Below, piece after piece: positions 35,912 through 46,300 of a stretch of 64,000 nt of DNA; position 1 is the stretch's first letter, and the number at the start of each line of letters is the position of its first letter. Location of the stretch: contig JAHJUE010000031.1 in the NCBI GenBank assembly GCA_018829205.1, positions 58,501-122,500 of the forward strand, written 5' to 3'. Source of the stretch: Bacteroidota bacterium (GTDB lineage: Bacteria; Bacteroidota; Ignavibacteria; Ignavibacteriales; Melioribacteraceae). The position numbers and the translations under genes were made by a program. The notes below the pieces were generated by a model. It ran no database searches. It saw only the letters and a program-made list of their open reading frames with translations, and was not told the DNA's origin.

Positions 35912-36205
35912 ATGCCGGTAATAAAAAAAGATGTTGAACATATAGCAAAATTAGCGAGATTAAAAATAACCGAAGAAGAAGCTGAAAATTATACCGGACA
36001 GCTTAATCAGATACTTGAATATGTTGAAAAACTGAATGAACTTGATACGGAAAATGTTGAACCGCTATCGCATCCGGTTGAGAATGTTAATGTTTTTCGT
36101 GATGATAAATTAAAACCGTCGATTAATACGGAGGATGCCTTGAAAAATGCTCCGCATAAAGATGATCAGCATTTTAAAGTACCTAAGGTAATAAATCAGG
36201 ATTAA
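35912..36205 (+). CDS. gatC: Asp/Glu-tRNA amidotransferase subunit C
   Basis: GatC is the small subunit that clamps GatA and GatB. The 97-residue protein fits exactly: VEHIAKLARLKITEEEAENYTGQLNQILEYVEKLNELDTENVEPLSHP, then a conserved DEALKNAP-like end (TEDALKNAPHKDDQHFKVPKVI). It lies upstream of kdsB, away from gatB (16953) and with no gatA nearby. Confidence 0.95.
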   Translation: MPVIKKDVEHIAKLARLKITEEEAENYTGQLNQILEYVEKLNELDTENVEPLSHPVENVNVFRDDKLKPSINTEDALKNAPHKDDQHFKVPKVINQD

Positions 36206-36271
36206 GTAATATTCAATAATTATAATGCGTCAAATATCATAATAACTTAATTACTTATTAATAGTCCGAAA

Positions 36272-37033
36272 ATGTATATAGTTGGAATTATACCCGCCAG
36301 ATTCGCTTCAACAAGATTAATGGGAAAACCGCTTGCTAAAATAGGCGGTAAACCAATGATACAGCATACTTATGAAAGCGCTCTTAAATCAAAATTATTA
36401 AGTGAAATTATTATTGCCGTCGATGATGAAAAAGTTTTTGAGATTGTAAAAGATTTCGGCGCTAATGCGGTTATGACTCCAAAAGATATTCCCACTGGAT
36501 CCGACAGACTGGCTTATGTAATTGAATCGAGAAAAGATGCGGAAATTATTGTAAATATTCAGGGTGATGAACCGTTCATTCCGGGAAGAATGATTGACGA
36601 AGCGATTGAGCCCTTGCTTTTCGATAAAAATGTTGAAGTATCTACGCTCGCTAAAAGAATTACCGATGTCGAAGAATTAAAAAGCGCATCAATTCCAAAA
36701 GTTGTGTTTGATTATAATAATTACGCAATGTATTTCTCTCGTTCTCCAATACCTTTTGTGCGCGAAGGAAAAAGTTACAGCGATAAACTTAAACGAACGG
36801 AAATCTTTAAACATATAGGACTTTATGTTTATAAAAGGGAGGCGCTGTTACGGTTTACATCGTTGATGCCCACCGATTTGGAAATTGCCGAAAAACTTGA
36901 ACAGCTTAGAATGCTAGAAAACGGTTTTAAAATTAAAATTGTTGTTTCCGAATTTGAAAGTATATCGGTTGATACACCCGAAGATCTTGACCGTGTGCGC
37001 AGGTATTATCAGAAATTTGTGAAGAATGTTTAA
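36272..37033 (+). CDS. kdsB: CMP-Kdo synthetase
   Basis: KdsB activates the lipopolysaccharide sugar Kdo as CMP-Kdo. The 253-residue protein begins IIPARFASTRLMGKPLAKIGGKPMIQ and has NIQGDEPFI (nucleotide and metal binding), YFSRSPIPF and HIGLYVYKREALL. All key regions are present. kdsA and kdsD lie five kilobases downstream in the LPS export cluster, so Kdo synthesis genes are split into two nearby sites. It shows that the organism makes a Kdo-containing outer membrane. Confidence 0.95.
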   Translation: MYIVGIIPARFASTRLMGKPLAKIGGKPMIQHTYESALKSKLLSEIIIAVDDEKVFEIVKDFGANAVMTPKDIPTGSDRLAYVIESRKDAEIIVNIQGDEPFIPGRMIDEAIEPLLFDKNVEVSTLAKRITDVEELKSASIPKVVFDYNNYAMYFSRSPIPFVREGKSYSDKLKRTEIFKHIGLYVYKREALLRFTSLMPTDLEIAEKLEQLRMLENGFKIKIVVSEFESISVDTPEDLDRVRRYYQKFVKNV

Positions 37034-37071
37034 TCTGTTTTCTAATAATAAACTAGAAGTTCATTAATAAA

Positions 37072-38022
37072 ATGATGCCTAAAAAATTTAACATTGCAAA
37101 TATACCAACTCCAATTCAGAACCATAAATTTAACGGATGCTCATTTCTAATTAAAAGGGATGATTTAACCGGAGTCGAACTTACAGGGAATAAAATACGT
37201 AAACTTGAATACCTGCTGTATGACGCTAAAAAAAACAAAGCGGATTATATTTTTACCGCCGGCGGTGATCAATCAAATCACGCAAGAGCTACTGTTATTG
37301 CCGCAGCTATGAATGGATTCAAAACTAAATTATTTTTGTGGGGAAAGGATAAATCAACTGCAGAGGGTAATCTATTTTTAGATAAAGTCTTCGGCGCGGA
37401 AATTCAATACTTAAATAAAGATGAGTTTTTTAACGTTAACGAAATAATGCTGCGCGAAAAAGAAAAATTTAATAAGAAAGGATTAAACGTTTATGAAATT
37501 CCCGCGGGCGGATCTTCTGTTTTAGGAATTTGGGGATATATCAACTTTATGAACGAGTTAAGTAAGCAAATAAAATTAACAAAAATAAAAGGAATTTTTA
37601 CCGCCGCAGGCAGCGGAGGAACTTCAGCTGGTTTACTTATTGGAGCTGCGATATTTAATCTTAATTTAAAAATTTACGCGGTTAATGTGCTGCTTCCTAA
37701 AGATGATTTATATAATTATATCTTTAATTTAACAGACGCATGTATAAATAAGTATAAACTTAATATAAAAATCAGAAGAGAAAATTTAATTATTGTTGAC
37801 GGATACTCTGAAGAAGGATATAAAAATATCCTTCCTGAAAAAATTAATGTCATAAAAGAATTTGCCCGCCAAAGCGGAATTTTATTTGACCCTACTTATA
37901 CAGGAAAAGCCTTTTATTCATATAATGATTTGTTTCTGACGGGCATGAAGAAAAACGAAGTTCTATTTGTGCATACGGGAGGAATTTACGGCGCTTTTTC
38001 TAAACGAAAAGAATATTTATAA
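37072..38022 (+). CDS. PLP-dependent D-cysteine desulfhydrase/ACC deaminase family enzyme
   Basis: The 316-residue fold II PLP enzyme has the cofactor lysine in LTGNKIRKLEYLL (near 41), the phosphate-binding DQSNHARATVIAA, and AAGSGGTSAGLL. This is the family of D-cysteine desulfhydrase and 1-aminocyclopropane-1-carboxylate deaminase. The two activities cannot be separated by eye; desulfhydrase or a D-amino-acid lyase is the more usual role in bacteria. ATG at 37072 is followed at once by another ATG (37075). It is probably co-transcribed with kdsB 38 bases upstream, without a functional link. Confidence 0.82.
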   Translation: MMPKKFNIANIPTPIQNHKFNGCSFLIKRDDLTGVELTGNKIRKLEYLLYDAKKNKADYIFTAGGDQSNHARATVIAAAMNGFKTKLFLWGKDKSTAEGNLFLDKVFGAEIQYLNKDEFFNVNEIMLREKEKFNKKGLNVYEIPAGGSSVLGIWGYINFMNELSKQIKLTKIKGIFTAAGSGGTSAGLLIGAAIFNLNLKIYAVNVLLPKDDLYNYIFNLTDACINKYKLNIKIRRENLIIVDGYSEEGYKNILPEKINVIKEFARQSGILFDPTYTGKAFYSYNDLFLTGMKKNEVLFVHTGGIYGAFSKRKEYL

Positions 38023-38238
38023 AAATTGATTCAGATTTTTTTTTATTTCTTTAATTACTTTTTATTGTTATTCTTTCAGAAAGTCCATGTGAAAACAATT
38101 TCTATCCTTAATCAATTGTAAAACTTCTTTTTTCCGTTTGCTTCGCTTATCTCAAATCTATAATAAATAAGCGTTGTCATTTTCAAAATTCGTGTTTAAC
38201 TTTACGATGTTATCAAAAGAATAAATCCGGGATAATTT

Positions 38239-38646
38239 ATGAATCAAAAAATCAGGGTGCTTGTCGCAAAAGGCGGATTAGACGGTCATGACCGCGGGGC
38301 AAAAGTTGTTGCAGCCGCTTTACGAGACGCAGGTATGGAAGTGATATATACAGGTTTACGTCAAACTCCGGCAATGATAGTTGAAGCGGCAATTCAGGAA
38401 GATGTTCATGCAATCGGACTTAGTGTTTTGTCCGGAGCTCATATGACATTGTTTTCAAGAGTTATAGATTTAATGAAAGAAAAAGAATTAAACGATGTTT
38501 TGTTGTTCGGAGGCGGAATAATTCCGGATGAGGATATAAAAAAATTGAGCGATATGGGAGTCGGTGCTTTATTTACACCCGGCGCGCCGACTACTGAAAT
38601 TATTGAATTTCTGGAAAAGTGGGTTGCTGATCATCCGCGAGAATAA
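38239..38646 (+). CDS. free-standing cobalamin-binding domain (methylmalonyl-CoA mutase C-terminal type)
   Basis: The 135-residue protein is a complete B12-binding Rossmann domain: [22 protein letters not shown] with the DxHxxG cobalamin histidine motif (15-20), [11 protein letters not shown], and [25 protein letters not shown]. It corresponds to the small subunit or C-terminal domain of methylmalonyl-CoA mutase and similar mutases. No mutase large subunit, MeaB or epimerase gene lies in the window, so it must work with a partner encoded elsewhere. A terminator follows. Confidence 0.93.
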   Translation: MNQKIRVLVAKGGLDGHDRGAKVVAAALRDAGMEVIYTGLRQTPAMIVEAAIQEDVHAIGLSVLSGAHMTLFSRVIDLMKEKELNDVLLFGGGIIPDEDIKKLSDMGVGALFTPGAPTTEIIEFLEKWVADHPRE

Positions 38647-38660
38647 TTTTATAATTATAA

Positions 38661-38686
38661 AAAGCCTCGATTTTATCGGGGCTTTC
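38661..38686 (+). terminator. probable terminator after the B12-binding gene
   Basis: AAAGCCTCGA pairs with TCGGGGCTTT (one G-U pair) around a five-base loop; the following T run is short. Confidence 0.6.
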
Positions 38687-38780
38687 GCAATTAATATGGT
38701 AGTTACAAATGAATAATGTCGTTTTCTTTTCTCTATATCTTTGATTATTTTTATCACTTACTAAATCTAAGGTTTGAAAA

Positions 38781-39914
38781 TTGCGGGATTCAAAAAACAG
38801 AATTATTTTTTTGGATTTAATGCGTGCTTTTGCCGTTTTAATGATGGTTCAAGGGCATACTATACATACTGTATTGGATATTGATTTACGCACTAATGAA
38901 AATACGTTCTATTTTATTTGGCATTTTATGAGAGGTTTTACGGCTCCTATTTTTATGTTTACCGCGGGAGTGGTTTTTACTTATTTATTAAATCTTAACA
39001 ATCTTCCTTTTAATGAAAATCCAAGAATAAAAAAGGGAATCAAAAGATTTTTTCTGCTTTTAATTTTAGGCTATGCGCTGCATTATCCCACTTATAAAAT
39101 AATTGACTTCTCGGGGGTTACGCAAAAACAAATGTATCTTTTTTTCAGCTCCGATGCACTCCACCTAATTGGCTTCGGAATTCTATTTATAATTGTTTTA
39201 AGATATTTTGCTGAGAAAATAAATATAGACGGAAAAATTATTTATTTTATAGCAACTTTAACTCTCTTTATAATTGCGCCTATATTTAAGAACTATAATT
39301 TTCTCGCTGTTCTTCCCGCGCCTATTGCAGCTTATTTAAATTATGATACAGGTTCTTTTTTCCCGTTAATTCCATGGGCGGGATATGTTTTATCTGGAGG
39401 AATATTGGGTAAATATCTTGCGCAGAATCCGGGAGTACAAAAAAAGAGCAGTTTCAGTAAGTATTTATTTTTAATAGGTTTTGTGCTTTTAATGACGGCG
39501 GTATTAATAGTTAAGCTCGAAAATTTATTTTATAACAACGGCGGATACTGGATTGCCGCGCCATCGGTTCCGTTTTATAGATTGGGTGCAATAATTATTT
39601 TAAATTCGGCAGTTTCATATTTCGCTCAAAAGTTAAATAAAATTCCCAATATAATTTTTTTAGCAGGAAGACATACATTATTAATTTATGTTGTTCATCT
39701 TATAATTTTATACGGATGCGTTTTCTTTCCCGGAATTTACAGCTCTTCATTGAGTAGAAGCTTGAATTCATGGCAGTCAATTTTTTCAGCAATTATTATG
39801 ATTTTTTTAATGTGTGGCCTTGTGCTAATTATTGAAAAAATCAAAAAGGATTATGATATAAAACCAATATTTATAAAAATTAGAAAACTATTAAGTTTAC
39901 CAGGTTATTCATGA
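38781..39914 (+). CDS. multi-pass membrane protein, DUF1624/heparan-acetyltransferase-like
   Basis: The 377-residue protein has about ten transmembrane helices. The N-terminus [26 protein letters not shown] resembles the catalytic front of the DUF1624/HGSNAT and acyltransferase-3 groups, which move acyl groups across membranes to sugars; the histidine in QGHTIH is the candidate active-site residue. The start is TTG at 38781; no ATG lies close. The stop overlaps ruvB by four bases (ATGA), so the two are coupled in translation though functionally unrelated. Confidence 0.75.
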   Translation: MRDSKNRIIFLDLMRAFAVLMMVQGHTIHTVLDIDLRTNENTFYFIWHFMRGFTAPIFMFTAGVVFTYLLNLNNLPFNENPRIKKGIKRFFLLLILGYALHYPTYKIIDFSGVTQKQMYLFFSSDALHLIGFGILFIIVLRYFAEKINIDGKIIYFIATLTLFIIAPIFKNYNFLAVLPAPIAAYLNYDTGSFFPLIPWAGYVLSGGILGKYLAQNPGVQKKSSFSKYLFLIGFVLLMTAVLIVKLENLFYNNGGYWIAAPSVPFYRLGAIIILNSAVSYFAQKLNKIPNIIFLAGRHTLLIYVVHLIILYGCVFFPGIYSSSLSRSLNSWQSIFSAIIMIFLMCGLVLIIEKIKKDYDIKPIFIKIRKLLSLPGYS

Positions 39915-40945
39915 GAAATTCACAAAATACAGATCCGATTATTAATGAAGAAGATAAAATTATTGAGCATTCACTTCGCCCGCTAAGTTTTGACGAATTT
40001 ACAGGTCAGAAAAAAATTACGGATAATCTAAAAGTATTTATTGGCGCCGCTAAAAAACGAAACGAAGGATTAGATCATGTGCTTTTAACAGGCCCGCCGG
40101 GATTGGGAAAAACGACTTTGGCAAATATAATAGCGCAAGAAATGGGAGTTAAAATCAAAATTACATCCGGACCGGTTCTTGAAAAACCGGGCGATCTTGC
40201 GGGAATTTTAACTAATCTTGAAGAAAAATCCGTCTTGTTTATTGATGAAATTCATCGCTTAAGTCCGGTTGTAGAAGAGTATTTGTACTCGGCAATGGAA
40301 GATTTTAAATTGGATATTATGATTGATACAGGACCCAACGCAAGAACAGTGCAAATAAAACTTCCAAAGTATACATTGGTCGGGGCAACCACACGTGCAG
40401 GATTATTAACTGCCCCTCTGCGTGACAGATTCGGAATAAAATCCAGACTTGATTATTATGAAAGCGGTTTGTTAAACAGTATTGTAAAAAGGTCGGCAAA
40501 AATATTAAATATAAATATTGACGCTGATGCCGCTGATGAATTAGCCAAACGTTCGCGAGGTACTCCTAGAATTGCCAATAGACTGCTTCGCAGAACCCGA
40601 GATTTTGCCGATTTCGACAATATGAAAACAATTAATATTGAAATCGCAAGAAAAGCGCTTGCCGCTTTGGAAGTTGATAGATTCGGTTTGGACGAAATGG
40701 ATAAGGAAATTATCTTAACTATTATTGATAAGTTTAAAGGCGGTCCGGTTGGATTAAGTACATTATCTGTTGCCGTTAATGAAGATCCGGGTACAATCGA
40801 GGAAGTTTATGAACCGTTTTTAATTCAGCAGGGATTTATTCAAAGAACTCCACGCGGAAGAGAAGCGACAGATCTTGCGTATAAACAGTTTAATAGAAAA
40901 AGAAAAAACGGTATTGAACAAGATACTCTTTTTGATGCGGATTAA
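39911..40945 (+). CDS. ruvB: Holliday junction branch-migration helicase
   Basis: RuvB is the AAA+ motor that migrates Holliday junctions with RuvA. The 344-residue protein shows [16 protein letters not shown], Walker [12 protein letters not shown], Walker [24 protein letters not shown], sensor 1 VGATTRAG and the winged-helix end [21 protein letters not shown]. It is full length. ruvA and ruvC are not in the window. Confidence 0.97.
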   Translation: MRNSQNTDPIINEEDKIIEHSLRPLSFDEFTGQKKITDNLKVFIGAAKKRNEGLDHVLLTGPPGLGKTTLANIIAQEMGVKIKITSGPVLEKPGDLAGILTNLEEKSVLFIDEIHRLSPVVEEYLYSAMEDFKLDIMIDTGPNARTVQIKLPKYTLVGATTRAGLLTAPLRDRFGIKSRLDYYESGLLNSIVKRSAKILNINIDADAADELAKRSRGTPRIANRLLRRTRDFADFDNMKTINIEIARKALAALEVDRFGLDEMDKEIILTIIDKFKGGPVGLSTLSVAVNEDPGTIEEVYEPFLIQQGFIQRTPRGREATDLAYKQFNRKRKNGIEQDTLFDAD

Positions 40946-41080
40946 TAAAATGTCCTTATTAAGCTCCCATATTAATTAGGCGGATTATAACATTTTTATG
41001 TAAAACAACGTAGTGATAAAATACGAATGAGTTCTATATTGTTGGAAGTTAACAGAATTATAAATGATAAAGATTATGAT

Positions 41081-41102
41081 CAAGATTAAGATAAAGATAA
41101 GG
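41081..41102. repeat. ATAAAGAT-family word before kdsA
   Basis: CAAGATTAAGATAAAGATAA just upstream of the kdsA start shares the 15-base core GATTAAGATAAAGAT with the inverted repeat before ribD. Only one arm is present here. Confidence 0.5.
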
Positions 41103-41112
41103 AAAAAAATAG

Positions 41113-41925
41113 ATGGTTAAAGTAAGCAATATTGAAATCGGAAACGGTAAACCATTTGTTTTGTTAGCCGGACCATGCGTTGTTGAAAGCGAAAAAATTA
41201 CCTTTGATACTGCTGCTGCAATTAAAGAAATTACAAATGAATTAAACATTCAGTTTATATTTAAAGCCAGTTATAAAAAAGCGAACAGAACTAGCCTAAA
41301 TTCTTTTACTGGTCTGGGTGATGATGAAGCGCTTGCAATATTAAAAAAAATTAAGAATGAACTTAATGTTCCCATTGTAACAGATATTCATACTGTTGAA
41401 GAAGCTTCCAAAGCGGCAGTTGTTGCGGATGTGCTGCAAATACCTGCATTTCTTTGCCGGCAAACTGATTTATTAACGGCAGCAGGGAAAACTGGCCGTG
41501 CGATTAATATTAAAAAAGGACAATTTCTCGCTCCCGAAGATATGAAACACGCGGCTGAAAAAGTCGCATCAACCGGAAATAATAACATTCTTTTTACGGA
41601 AAGAGGCACAACTTTCGGGTATCATAATTTGGTTGTTGATATGCGGTCATTAGTTTTGATGAGGCAGATTGGGTATCCTGTTGTAATGGACGCTACACAT
41701 TCAGTGCAAATGCCTTCAAGCGGTAATGAAACAGGAGGTAATCCGGAATTTATTCGCCCTTTAGCAAGGGCCGCCGCCGCTGTTGGAATTGACGCATTGT
41801 TTTTAGAAGTTCATCCAAATCCTGAAAAGGCAATGAGCGATAAAGCCAGTCAGCTGCCGCTAAATGAACTGAAAGAATTGCTTATTCAAATAAAACTAAT
41901 TGATGATATTATAAAAGGTAAATGA
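41113..41925 (+). CDS. kdsA: Kdo-8-phosphate synthase
   Basis: KdsA condenses phosphoenolpyruvate with arabinose 5-phosphate to form Kdo 8-phosphate. The 270-residue protein begins VLLAGPCVVESEKI and has FKASYKKANRTSLNSFTGLG, VTDIHTVEEA, LCRQTDLLTAA, ERGTTFGYHNLVVDMR and DATHSVQMPSS. It opens a six-gene run (kdsA, unknown gene, kdsD, lptC, lptA-like, lptB) with overlaps or gaps of at most five bases, which links Kdo supply to lipopolysaccharide export. Confidence 0.97.
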   Translation: MVKVSNIEIGNGKPFVLLAGPCVVESEKITFDTAAAIKEITNELNIQFIFKASYKKANRTSLNSFTGLGDDEALAILKKIKNELNVPIVTDIHTVEEASKAAVVADVLQIPAFLCRQTDLLTAAGKTGRAINIKKGQFLAPEDMKHAAEKVASTGNNNILFTERGTTFGYHNLVVDMRSLVLMRQIGYPVVMDATHSVQMPSSGNETGGNPEFIRPLARAAAAVGIDALFLEVHPNPEKAMSDKASQLPLNELKELLIQIKLIDDIIKGK

Positions 41926-42683
41926 AAAGCCATTTTAACCAAAATAAATTTCCGCGGAAATTAACAGGCAGAGAAGTAGAATGGCTGCAGTTTATATTGC
42001 CCGCCGGAAAAAATGGATACGCTGATTATAGAAACAAGATAGATGATTTATTTGTAATTGGTAACGGAAGGTTTGGTGATACTAATTTAATTCTCGGCAG
42101 GGAAAATGACAAACCCGACCTAAACGAACCGTCGGCGCCTATGTTTGCTTCGGGAAAAATTATTTGTAAGGAAGCTGAAATATATGTTTTAATTCACGAA
42201 GAATTTGAAGAACGGATTGAAATTGATATATCTAATCTTAAAGGAAAAAATATTCCCGAAAACTTAAATGAAATTAATAGATGGACATACTCAAACTGGA
42301 ATCCAGGTCAAAATGCTCCGGGCGATAATTCGTATGTAAGAGAAATTCATCTAATTAAAAATGAATTTGTGATTGCCATTGCGACAAATCATAATAGAAT
42401 TTGGGTACATAACAATAAAAACGGAGTTAATTATTTTATTCCCGTCACGAATTTTTTTAATGAAATTATGCGCGTAAGGAAAATAAAAGACGCCGTGAAT
42501 TTGCCTAAACCAAATTCAATATTTTCTGAAAACAGTAATTATAAGGATGAAGAAATAATACAAGGTTTTCTGCTTTACAATAAACACTGGAAAAAAATAG
42601 AAATCGATTATACACTTTTTTCGGAAACAAAGCCTGAAAAAAAGAAAAGATCGATTTTAAATTTGCTTAAACGCAGAGGTTGA
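41922..42683 (+). CDS. unknown protein in the Kdo/LPS operon
   Basis: I do not recognise this 253-residue protein. It has no signal peptide or membrane segment. The first part reads FPRKLTGREVEWLQFILPAGKNGYADYR, the middle is rich in Gly and Asn with FVIGNGRFGDTNLILGREND and EINRWTYSNWNPGQNAPGDN, and the end is basic (KPEKKKRSILNLLKRRG). It overlaps kdsA by four bases and precedes kdsD by one base, so it is translated with Kdo enzymes. A cytoplasmic accessory role in LPS synthesis is inferred from position only. Confidence 0.75.
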   Translation: MKSHFNQNKFPRKLTGREVEWLQFILPAGKNGYADYRNKIDDLFVIGNGRFGDTNLILGRENDKPDLNEPSAPMFASGKIICKEAEIYVLIHEEFEERIEIDISNLKGKNIPENLNEINRWTYSNWNPGQNAPGDNSYVREIHLIKNEFVIAIATNHNRIWVHNNKNGVNYFIPVTNFFNEIMRVRKIKDAVNLPKPNSIFSENSNYKDEEIIQGFLLYNKHWKKIEIDYTLFSETKPEKKKRSILNLLKRRG

Positions 42684-42684
42684 T

Positions 42685-43662
42685 GTGACTGATGAACAAA
42701 TTATTCAAAAAGGGAAACAAGTAATAAAAATAGAAAGCGATACAATTAATGATTTATATGAAAGTATAAACGGCGACTTTGCGAATGCGGCGAAATTAAT
42801 TTTAAAATCCAAAGGAAGAATTGTTTTAACAGGAATGGGTAAATCAGGTTTAATCGCACGCAAGATAGTTGCTACATTAAATTCAACCGGAACCGCCGCA
42901 ATTTATCTGCATCCTACCGACGCTGTACACGGTGATTTAGGAATGGTACGCAAAGAAGATATCGTTATTGTAATTTCTAAAAGCGGAAGCACCGAAGAAC
43001 TGCTGCCCCTTGTAATTATGCTGAAAAGATTAAACGTAACAATAATCGGAATGTTGGGAGAAAGAAAGTCGAAACTCGGAAAAGAATGCGATGTAATTTT
43101 GGATGTGCATGTAAAAGAAGAAGCATGCCCGCATGATTTGGCTCCAACTTCTTCTACCACCGCCGCGCTTGTTCTGGGTGATGCTCTTGCAATCGCTTTG
43201 CTTGAAATGAGAGGTTTTACCGCTGAAGATTTTGCGCTTCTTCATCCGGGCGGAAGTTTGGGCAAAAGACTTTCGTTAAAAATTTCTGAAATTATGTATA
43301 AAGGTGATGATGTTCCTATTGTTAAAGCTAATGCGCATATTAAAGATACAATTCTCGAAATTACATCGAAAAGATTAGGCACCACCTGCGTTGTTGATGA
43401 TGCCGGTTTATTAATTGGTGTTATAACTGACGGTGATCTTCGCAGATTGCTGGAAAAAACTATGGATATAAAAGATCTTCGGGCAAAGGATTTAATGTCA
43501 AAAAATCCTAAAACAATTGAACAGGAATTTCTTGCTTCTTTCGCTCTTCAGCAGATGGAAAATTATAGTATTACCTCTTTGATTGTTATTGATAAAAATA
43601 AAACTCCTGTCGGAATTCTTCATCTCCATGATTTGGTGAAATTAGGATTAAAATCAAGATGA
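42685..43662 (+). CDS. kdsD: arabinose-5-phosphate isomerase
   Basis: KdsD converts ribulose 5-phosphate to arabinose 5-phosphate, the substrate of KdsA. The SIS domain (about 1-200) has LTGMGKSGLIARKIVATLNSTGT, ISKSGSTEELLPL and HPGGSLGKRL; two CBS domains follow (about 210-325). The start is GTG at 42685 with an AGAGG ribosome-binding site. At 325 residues it is the full KpsF/KdsD form. The stop overlaps lptC by four bases. Confidence 0.95.
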   Translation: MTDEQIIQKGKQVIKIESDTINDLYESINGDFANAAKLILKSKGRIVLTGMGKSGLIARKIVATLNSTGTAAIYLHPTDAVHGDLGMVRKEDIVIVISKSGSTEELLPLVIMLKRLNVTIIGMLGERKSKLGKECDVILDVHVKEEACPHDLAPTSSTTAALVLGDALAIALLEMRGFTAEDFALLHPGGSLGKRLSLKISEIMYKGDDVPIVKANAHIKDTILEITSKRLGTTCVVDDAGLLIGVITDGDLRRLLEKTMDIKDLRAKDLMSKNPKTIEQEFLASFALQQMENYSITSLIVIDKNKTPVGILHLHDLVKLGLKSR

Positions 43663-44189
43663 GAATTTTATTCCTAATATTAATTACGTTCGTATTTTTT
43701 TCATGCAGCGAAGAAAAAATAAAACCGGTTGTAGATTTACAAACCGCCGGCGGAGAAATTCCATCGCAGGAAAGCTGGAATTCAAAAATAATATTTACGG
43801 AAGACGGAATAATTAAAGCCGTGTTATATTCGGAGCATTTAACTAAATATGATAATACAAAAGAAACGCTTCTCGAAGGCGTAAAAATTAATTTTTTTGA
43901 TGAAGACGGAACAGTCTCGTCGACGCTTACTTCAAAAAAAGGTAAAGTTGATGAAGCTACAAAAAACATGTATGCCATGGACAGCGTTGTAACAGTAAGT
44001 GATAGCGGTGTTACGTTGCGCACTGATGAATTAATGTGGAATAACTCTAAACGCAGAATAACTACGGATAAATTTGTTACAATTATTTCAGCCGATGAAG
44101 AAATTCAAGGTTTCGGATTTGAGTCTGATCAAGGTTTGGATAATTACGTTATTTACAATATCACTTATGTAACTGCGTTAAAGGAATAA
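43659..44189 (+). CDS. lptC: LPS export protein LptC
   Basis: LptC links the inner-membrane LPS transporter to the periplasmic LptA bridge. The 176-residue protein has a short N-terminal hydrophobic segment ending in a lipobox-like FFSCSEE, then the LptC beta-jellyroll (WNSKIIFTEDGIIKAVLYSEHLTKY; VSSTLTSKKGKVDEATKNMYAMDSV). In this lineage LptC is often a predicted lipoprotein, unlike the enterobacterial form. Position between kdsD and the LptA-like gene supports the call. Confidence 0.88.
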   Translation: MRILFLILITFVFFSCSEEKIKPVVDLQTAGGEIPSQESWNSKIIFTEDGIIKAVLYSEHLTKYDNTKETLLEGVKINFFDEDGTVSSTLTSKKGKVDEATKNMYAMDSVVTVSDSGVTLRTDELMWNNSKRRITTDKFVTIISADEEIQGFGFESDQGLDNYVIYNITYVTALKE

Positions 44190-44192
44190 TAA

Positions 44193-45551
44193 ATGCAAAA
44201 AGTATTTCAATATTTTCTTTTTTTATTTTTTTTGTTCTCAATTATCGAAGCACAGGAAAAAGAGGAAAGAATTGTAATTACCGGCGACAGTTTGTTAGGC
44301 AGGGTAATTAACGGCTCAAGCATACGCGAAGTGATAGGCAACGTAATTCTAAAACAGGGAGAAGTGACAATTACCTGTGACAAAGCAATTCAATATATAT
44401 CAAGCAATGAAGCTCAATTAATCGGAAATGTAGTAGCGGTTGAGGATAGTACTGTAATATATACCGATTCTGCTTTCTATTCAGGTAAATTTAAATTTGC
44501 GTTCTCAAATTCCGGCGTTAAATTAAACGACGGGAACGCTGAACTTACGGCAAAAAACGGTTACTATTACTTTAAGGAAAACCGGGCATATTTTTTTGAT
44601 GAAGTTAACTTGGTTGATTTCGTCAATAATTTGAAATCCCAAAAACTAAATTATTACGACGATGAAGATAAAGCTGTCGCTTCTGAAAATGTTGTAATTT
44701 CGGATACTTCTTCAATTATTTACGCGGATAGTTTAATTCACTTCCGCAATTCCGAAACCACTTTCGCGTTTAAGAATGTGAAAATAGTTAATGTAAAAAG
44801 AGATATGTCAATAACCGGAAATTATTTGGAAAATTACGGAAAGAAAAAGTTTACTAAAATTACCGGCAATCCGCTTTTAACTCAAGTAGATACTTCCGAT
44901 TCAGGTTTAATTGATACGCTTTATATAACTTCTAAAATTATGGAAGCCGTTTCTGATTCTTCTAATAAATTAATTGCGATAGATTCGGTAAAAATTGTAA
45001 GAGGCGGTTTTTCTGCGTTAAATAATTTTTCAATTTATTTAAGAAATGAAAACAGATTTTTTACATATAAACTGGAAGAAGATAAATCTCAGCCTTTAAT
45101 TTGGAATGATGATTCTCAAATATCCGGCGATTCAATTTTTGTTTATTTAAAAAATAATTCGCTTGATTGGATTAATATTATTGGCGACGCTTTTATACTA
45201 TCTAAAAATGAAGGATTCGATTTCCGATTTGATCAAGTTTCGGGTTCAAATATTAAATTATATTTTAATAATCAAAAACTCGCCAGAACAAATGTACAAG
45301 GTAAATTACTAAGCATTTATTTTATGTATGACAAAAATGAACCTAACGGACTTATACAATCAAGCGCGGAAAAAGCTGATTTATATTTTGAGGAGGGGAA
45401 AATATCAAATGTAAAATTATACGGTTCTCCTCAAAGCGACTATCACCCTGAATCGGTAATAATTGGCAAAGAAAAAGATTTTACGCTGCCTTCTTTTTTT
45501 ATATATAACAACAAGCCGAATAAAGAAACAATTTTATCATTAATTGAATAA
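44193..45551 (+). CDS. OstA/LptA-like periplasmic LPS transport protein
   Basis: The 452-residue protein has a signal peptide (about 1-20, ending IIEAQ), followed by repeated beta segments of the OstA/LptA fold ([48 protein letters not shown]). It is more than twice the length of enterobacterial LptA, a long form common in Bacteroidota, and may build part of the periplasmic bridge alone or join LptD. It lies between lptC and lptB, with gaps of three and five bases. Confidence 0.85.
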   Translation: MQKVFQYFLFLFFLFSIIEAQEKEERIVITGDSLLGRVINGSSIREVIGNVILKQGEVTITCDKAIQYISSNEAQLIGNVVAVEDSTVIYTDSAFYSGKFKFAFSNSGVKLNDGNAELTAKNGYYYFKENRAYFFDEVNLVDFVNNLKSQKLNYYDDEDKAVASENVVISDTSSIIYADSLIHFRNSETTFAFKNVKIVNVKRDMSITGNYLENYGKKKFTKITGNPLLTQVDTSDSGLIDTLYITSKIMEAVSDSSNKLIAIDSVKIVRGGFSALNNFSIYLRNENRFFTYKLEEDKSQPLIWNDDSQISGDSIFVYLKNNSLDWINIIGDAFILSKNEGFDFRFDQVSGSNIKLYFNNQKLARTNVQGKLLSIYFMYDKNEPNGLIQSSAEKADLYFEEGKISNVKLYGSPQSDYHPESVIIGKEKDFTLPSFFIYNNKPNKETILSLIE

Positions 45552-45556
45552 AAACC

Positions 45557-46297
45557 ATGTCAGAAATTCAAAAGTTAAGCAGCAATAAATTAGTTAAGAT
45601 TTATAAAAAAAGAACCGTTGTAAACAACGTTTCAATAAGTGTACAGCAGGGCGAAGTTGTTGGTCTGCTTGGTCCCAACGGTGCCGGTAAAACTACAACT
45701 TTTTATATGATTGTAGGAATGATAAAACCTAACGGCGGTCAAGTTTTTCTTGATGAAAAAGAAATTACAAAAGAAGCAATGTACAAAAGAGCAAAAATGG
45801 GAATTGGGTATCTGCCGCAGGAAGCTTCTGTATTTAGAAGACTTAGTGTTGAGGATAATATAATGGCGATTTTGGAAATGATTGATTTATCCAAATCCGA
45901 AAGAAAAGAAAGAATGGAGAAATTGCTGGAAGAATTAAATATTACAAGTATTAGGAAAAGCAAAGGATTTCAGCTTAGCGGCGGCGAAAGAAGAAGATGC
46001 GAAATTGCGCGCGCTCTTGCTACCGAGCCGAAATTTATTCTACTCGACGAACCTTTCGCCGGAGTCGATCCGATCGCGGTTGAAGATATAATGAGTATTG
46101 TCGCCAATCTGAAACATAAAGGAATAGGAATATTAATTACCGATCACAATGTGCATGAAACATTAAGCATAGTTGATAGGGCTTATATATTAATTGACGG
46201 AAGAATATTTAAAGACGGAACCGCTGTTAATCTTGCCGAAGATCAGGACGTAAGAAAACTATATCTTGGAGAGAATTTTAAACTAGATAGATACTAA
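45557..46297 (+). CDS. lptB: LPS export ABC ATPase LptB
   Basis: LptB powers extraction of lipopolysaccharide from the inner membrane with LptFG. The 246-residue ATPase has Walker [11 protein letters not shown]-loop [15 protein letters not shown], signature [15 protein letters not shown], Walker [19 protein letters not shown] and H-loop [18 protein letters not shown], the LptB-specific ends. It is the last gene of the operon; no clear terminator follows and a small minus-strand frame converges on it. Confidence 0.96.
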   Translation: MSEIQKLSSNKLVKIYKKRTVVNNVSISVQQGEVVGLLGPNGAGKTTTFYMIVGMIKPNGGQVFLDEKEITKEAMYKRAKMGIGYLPQEASVFRRLSVEDNIMAILEMIDLSKSERKERMEKLLEELNITSIRKSKGFQLSGGERRRCEIARALATEPKFILLDEPFAGVDPIAVEDIMSIVANLKHKGIGILITDHNVHETLSIVDRAYILIDGRIFKDGTAVNLAEDQDVRKLYLGENFKLDRY

Positions 46298-46300
46298 AAT

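Noticed and set aside
43586..44023. 145-residue minus-strand frame
   Set aside because: It spans the kdsD-lptC junction antisense to two well-supported genes; composition is that of a reversed coding strand.
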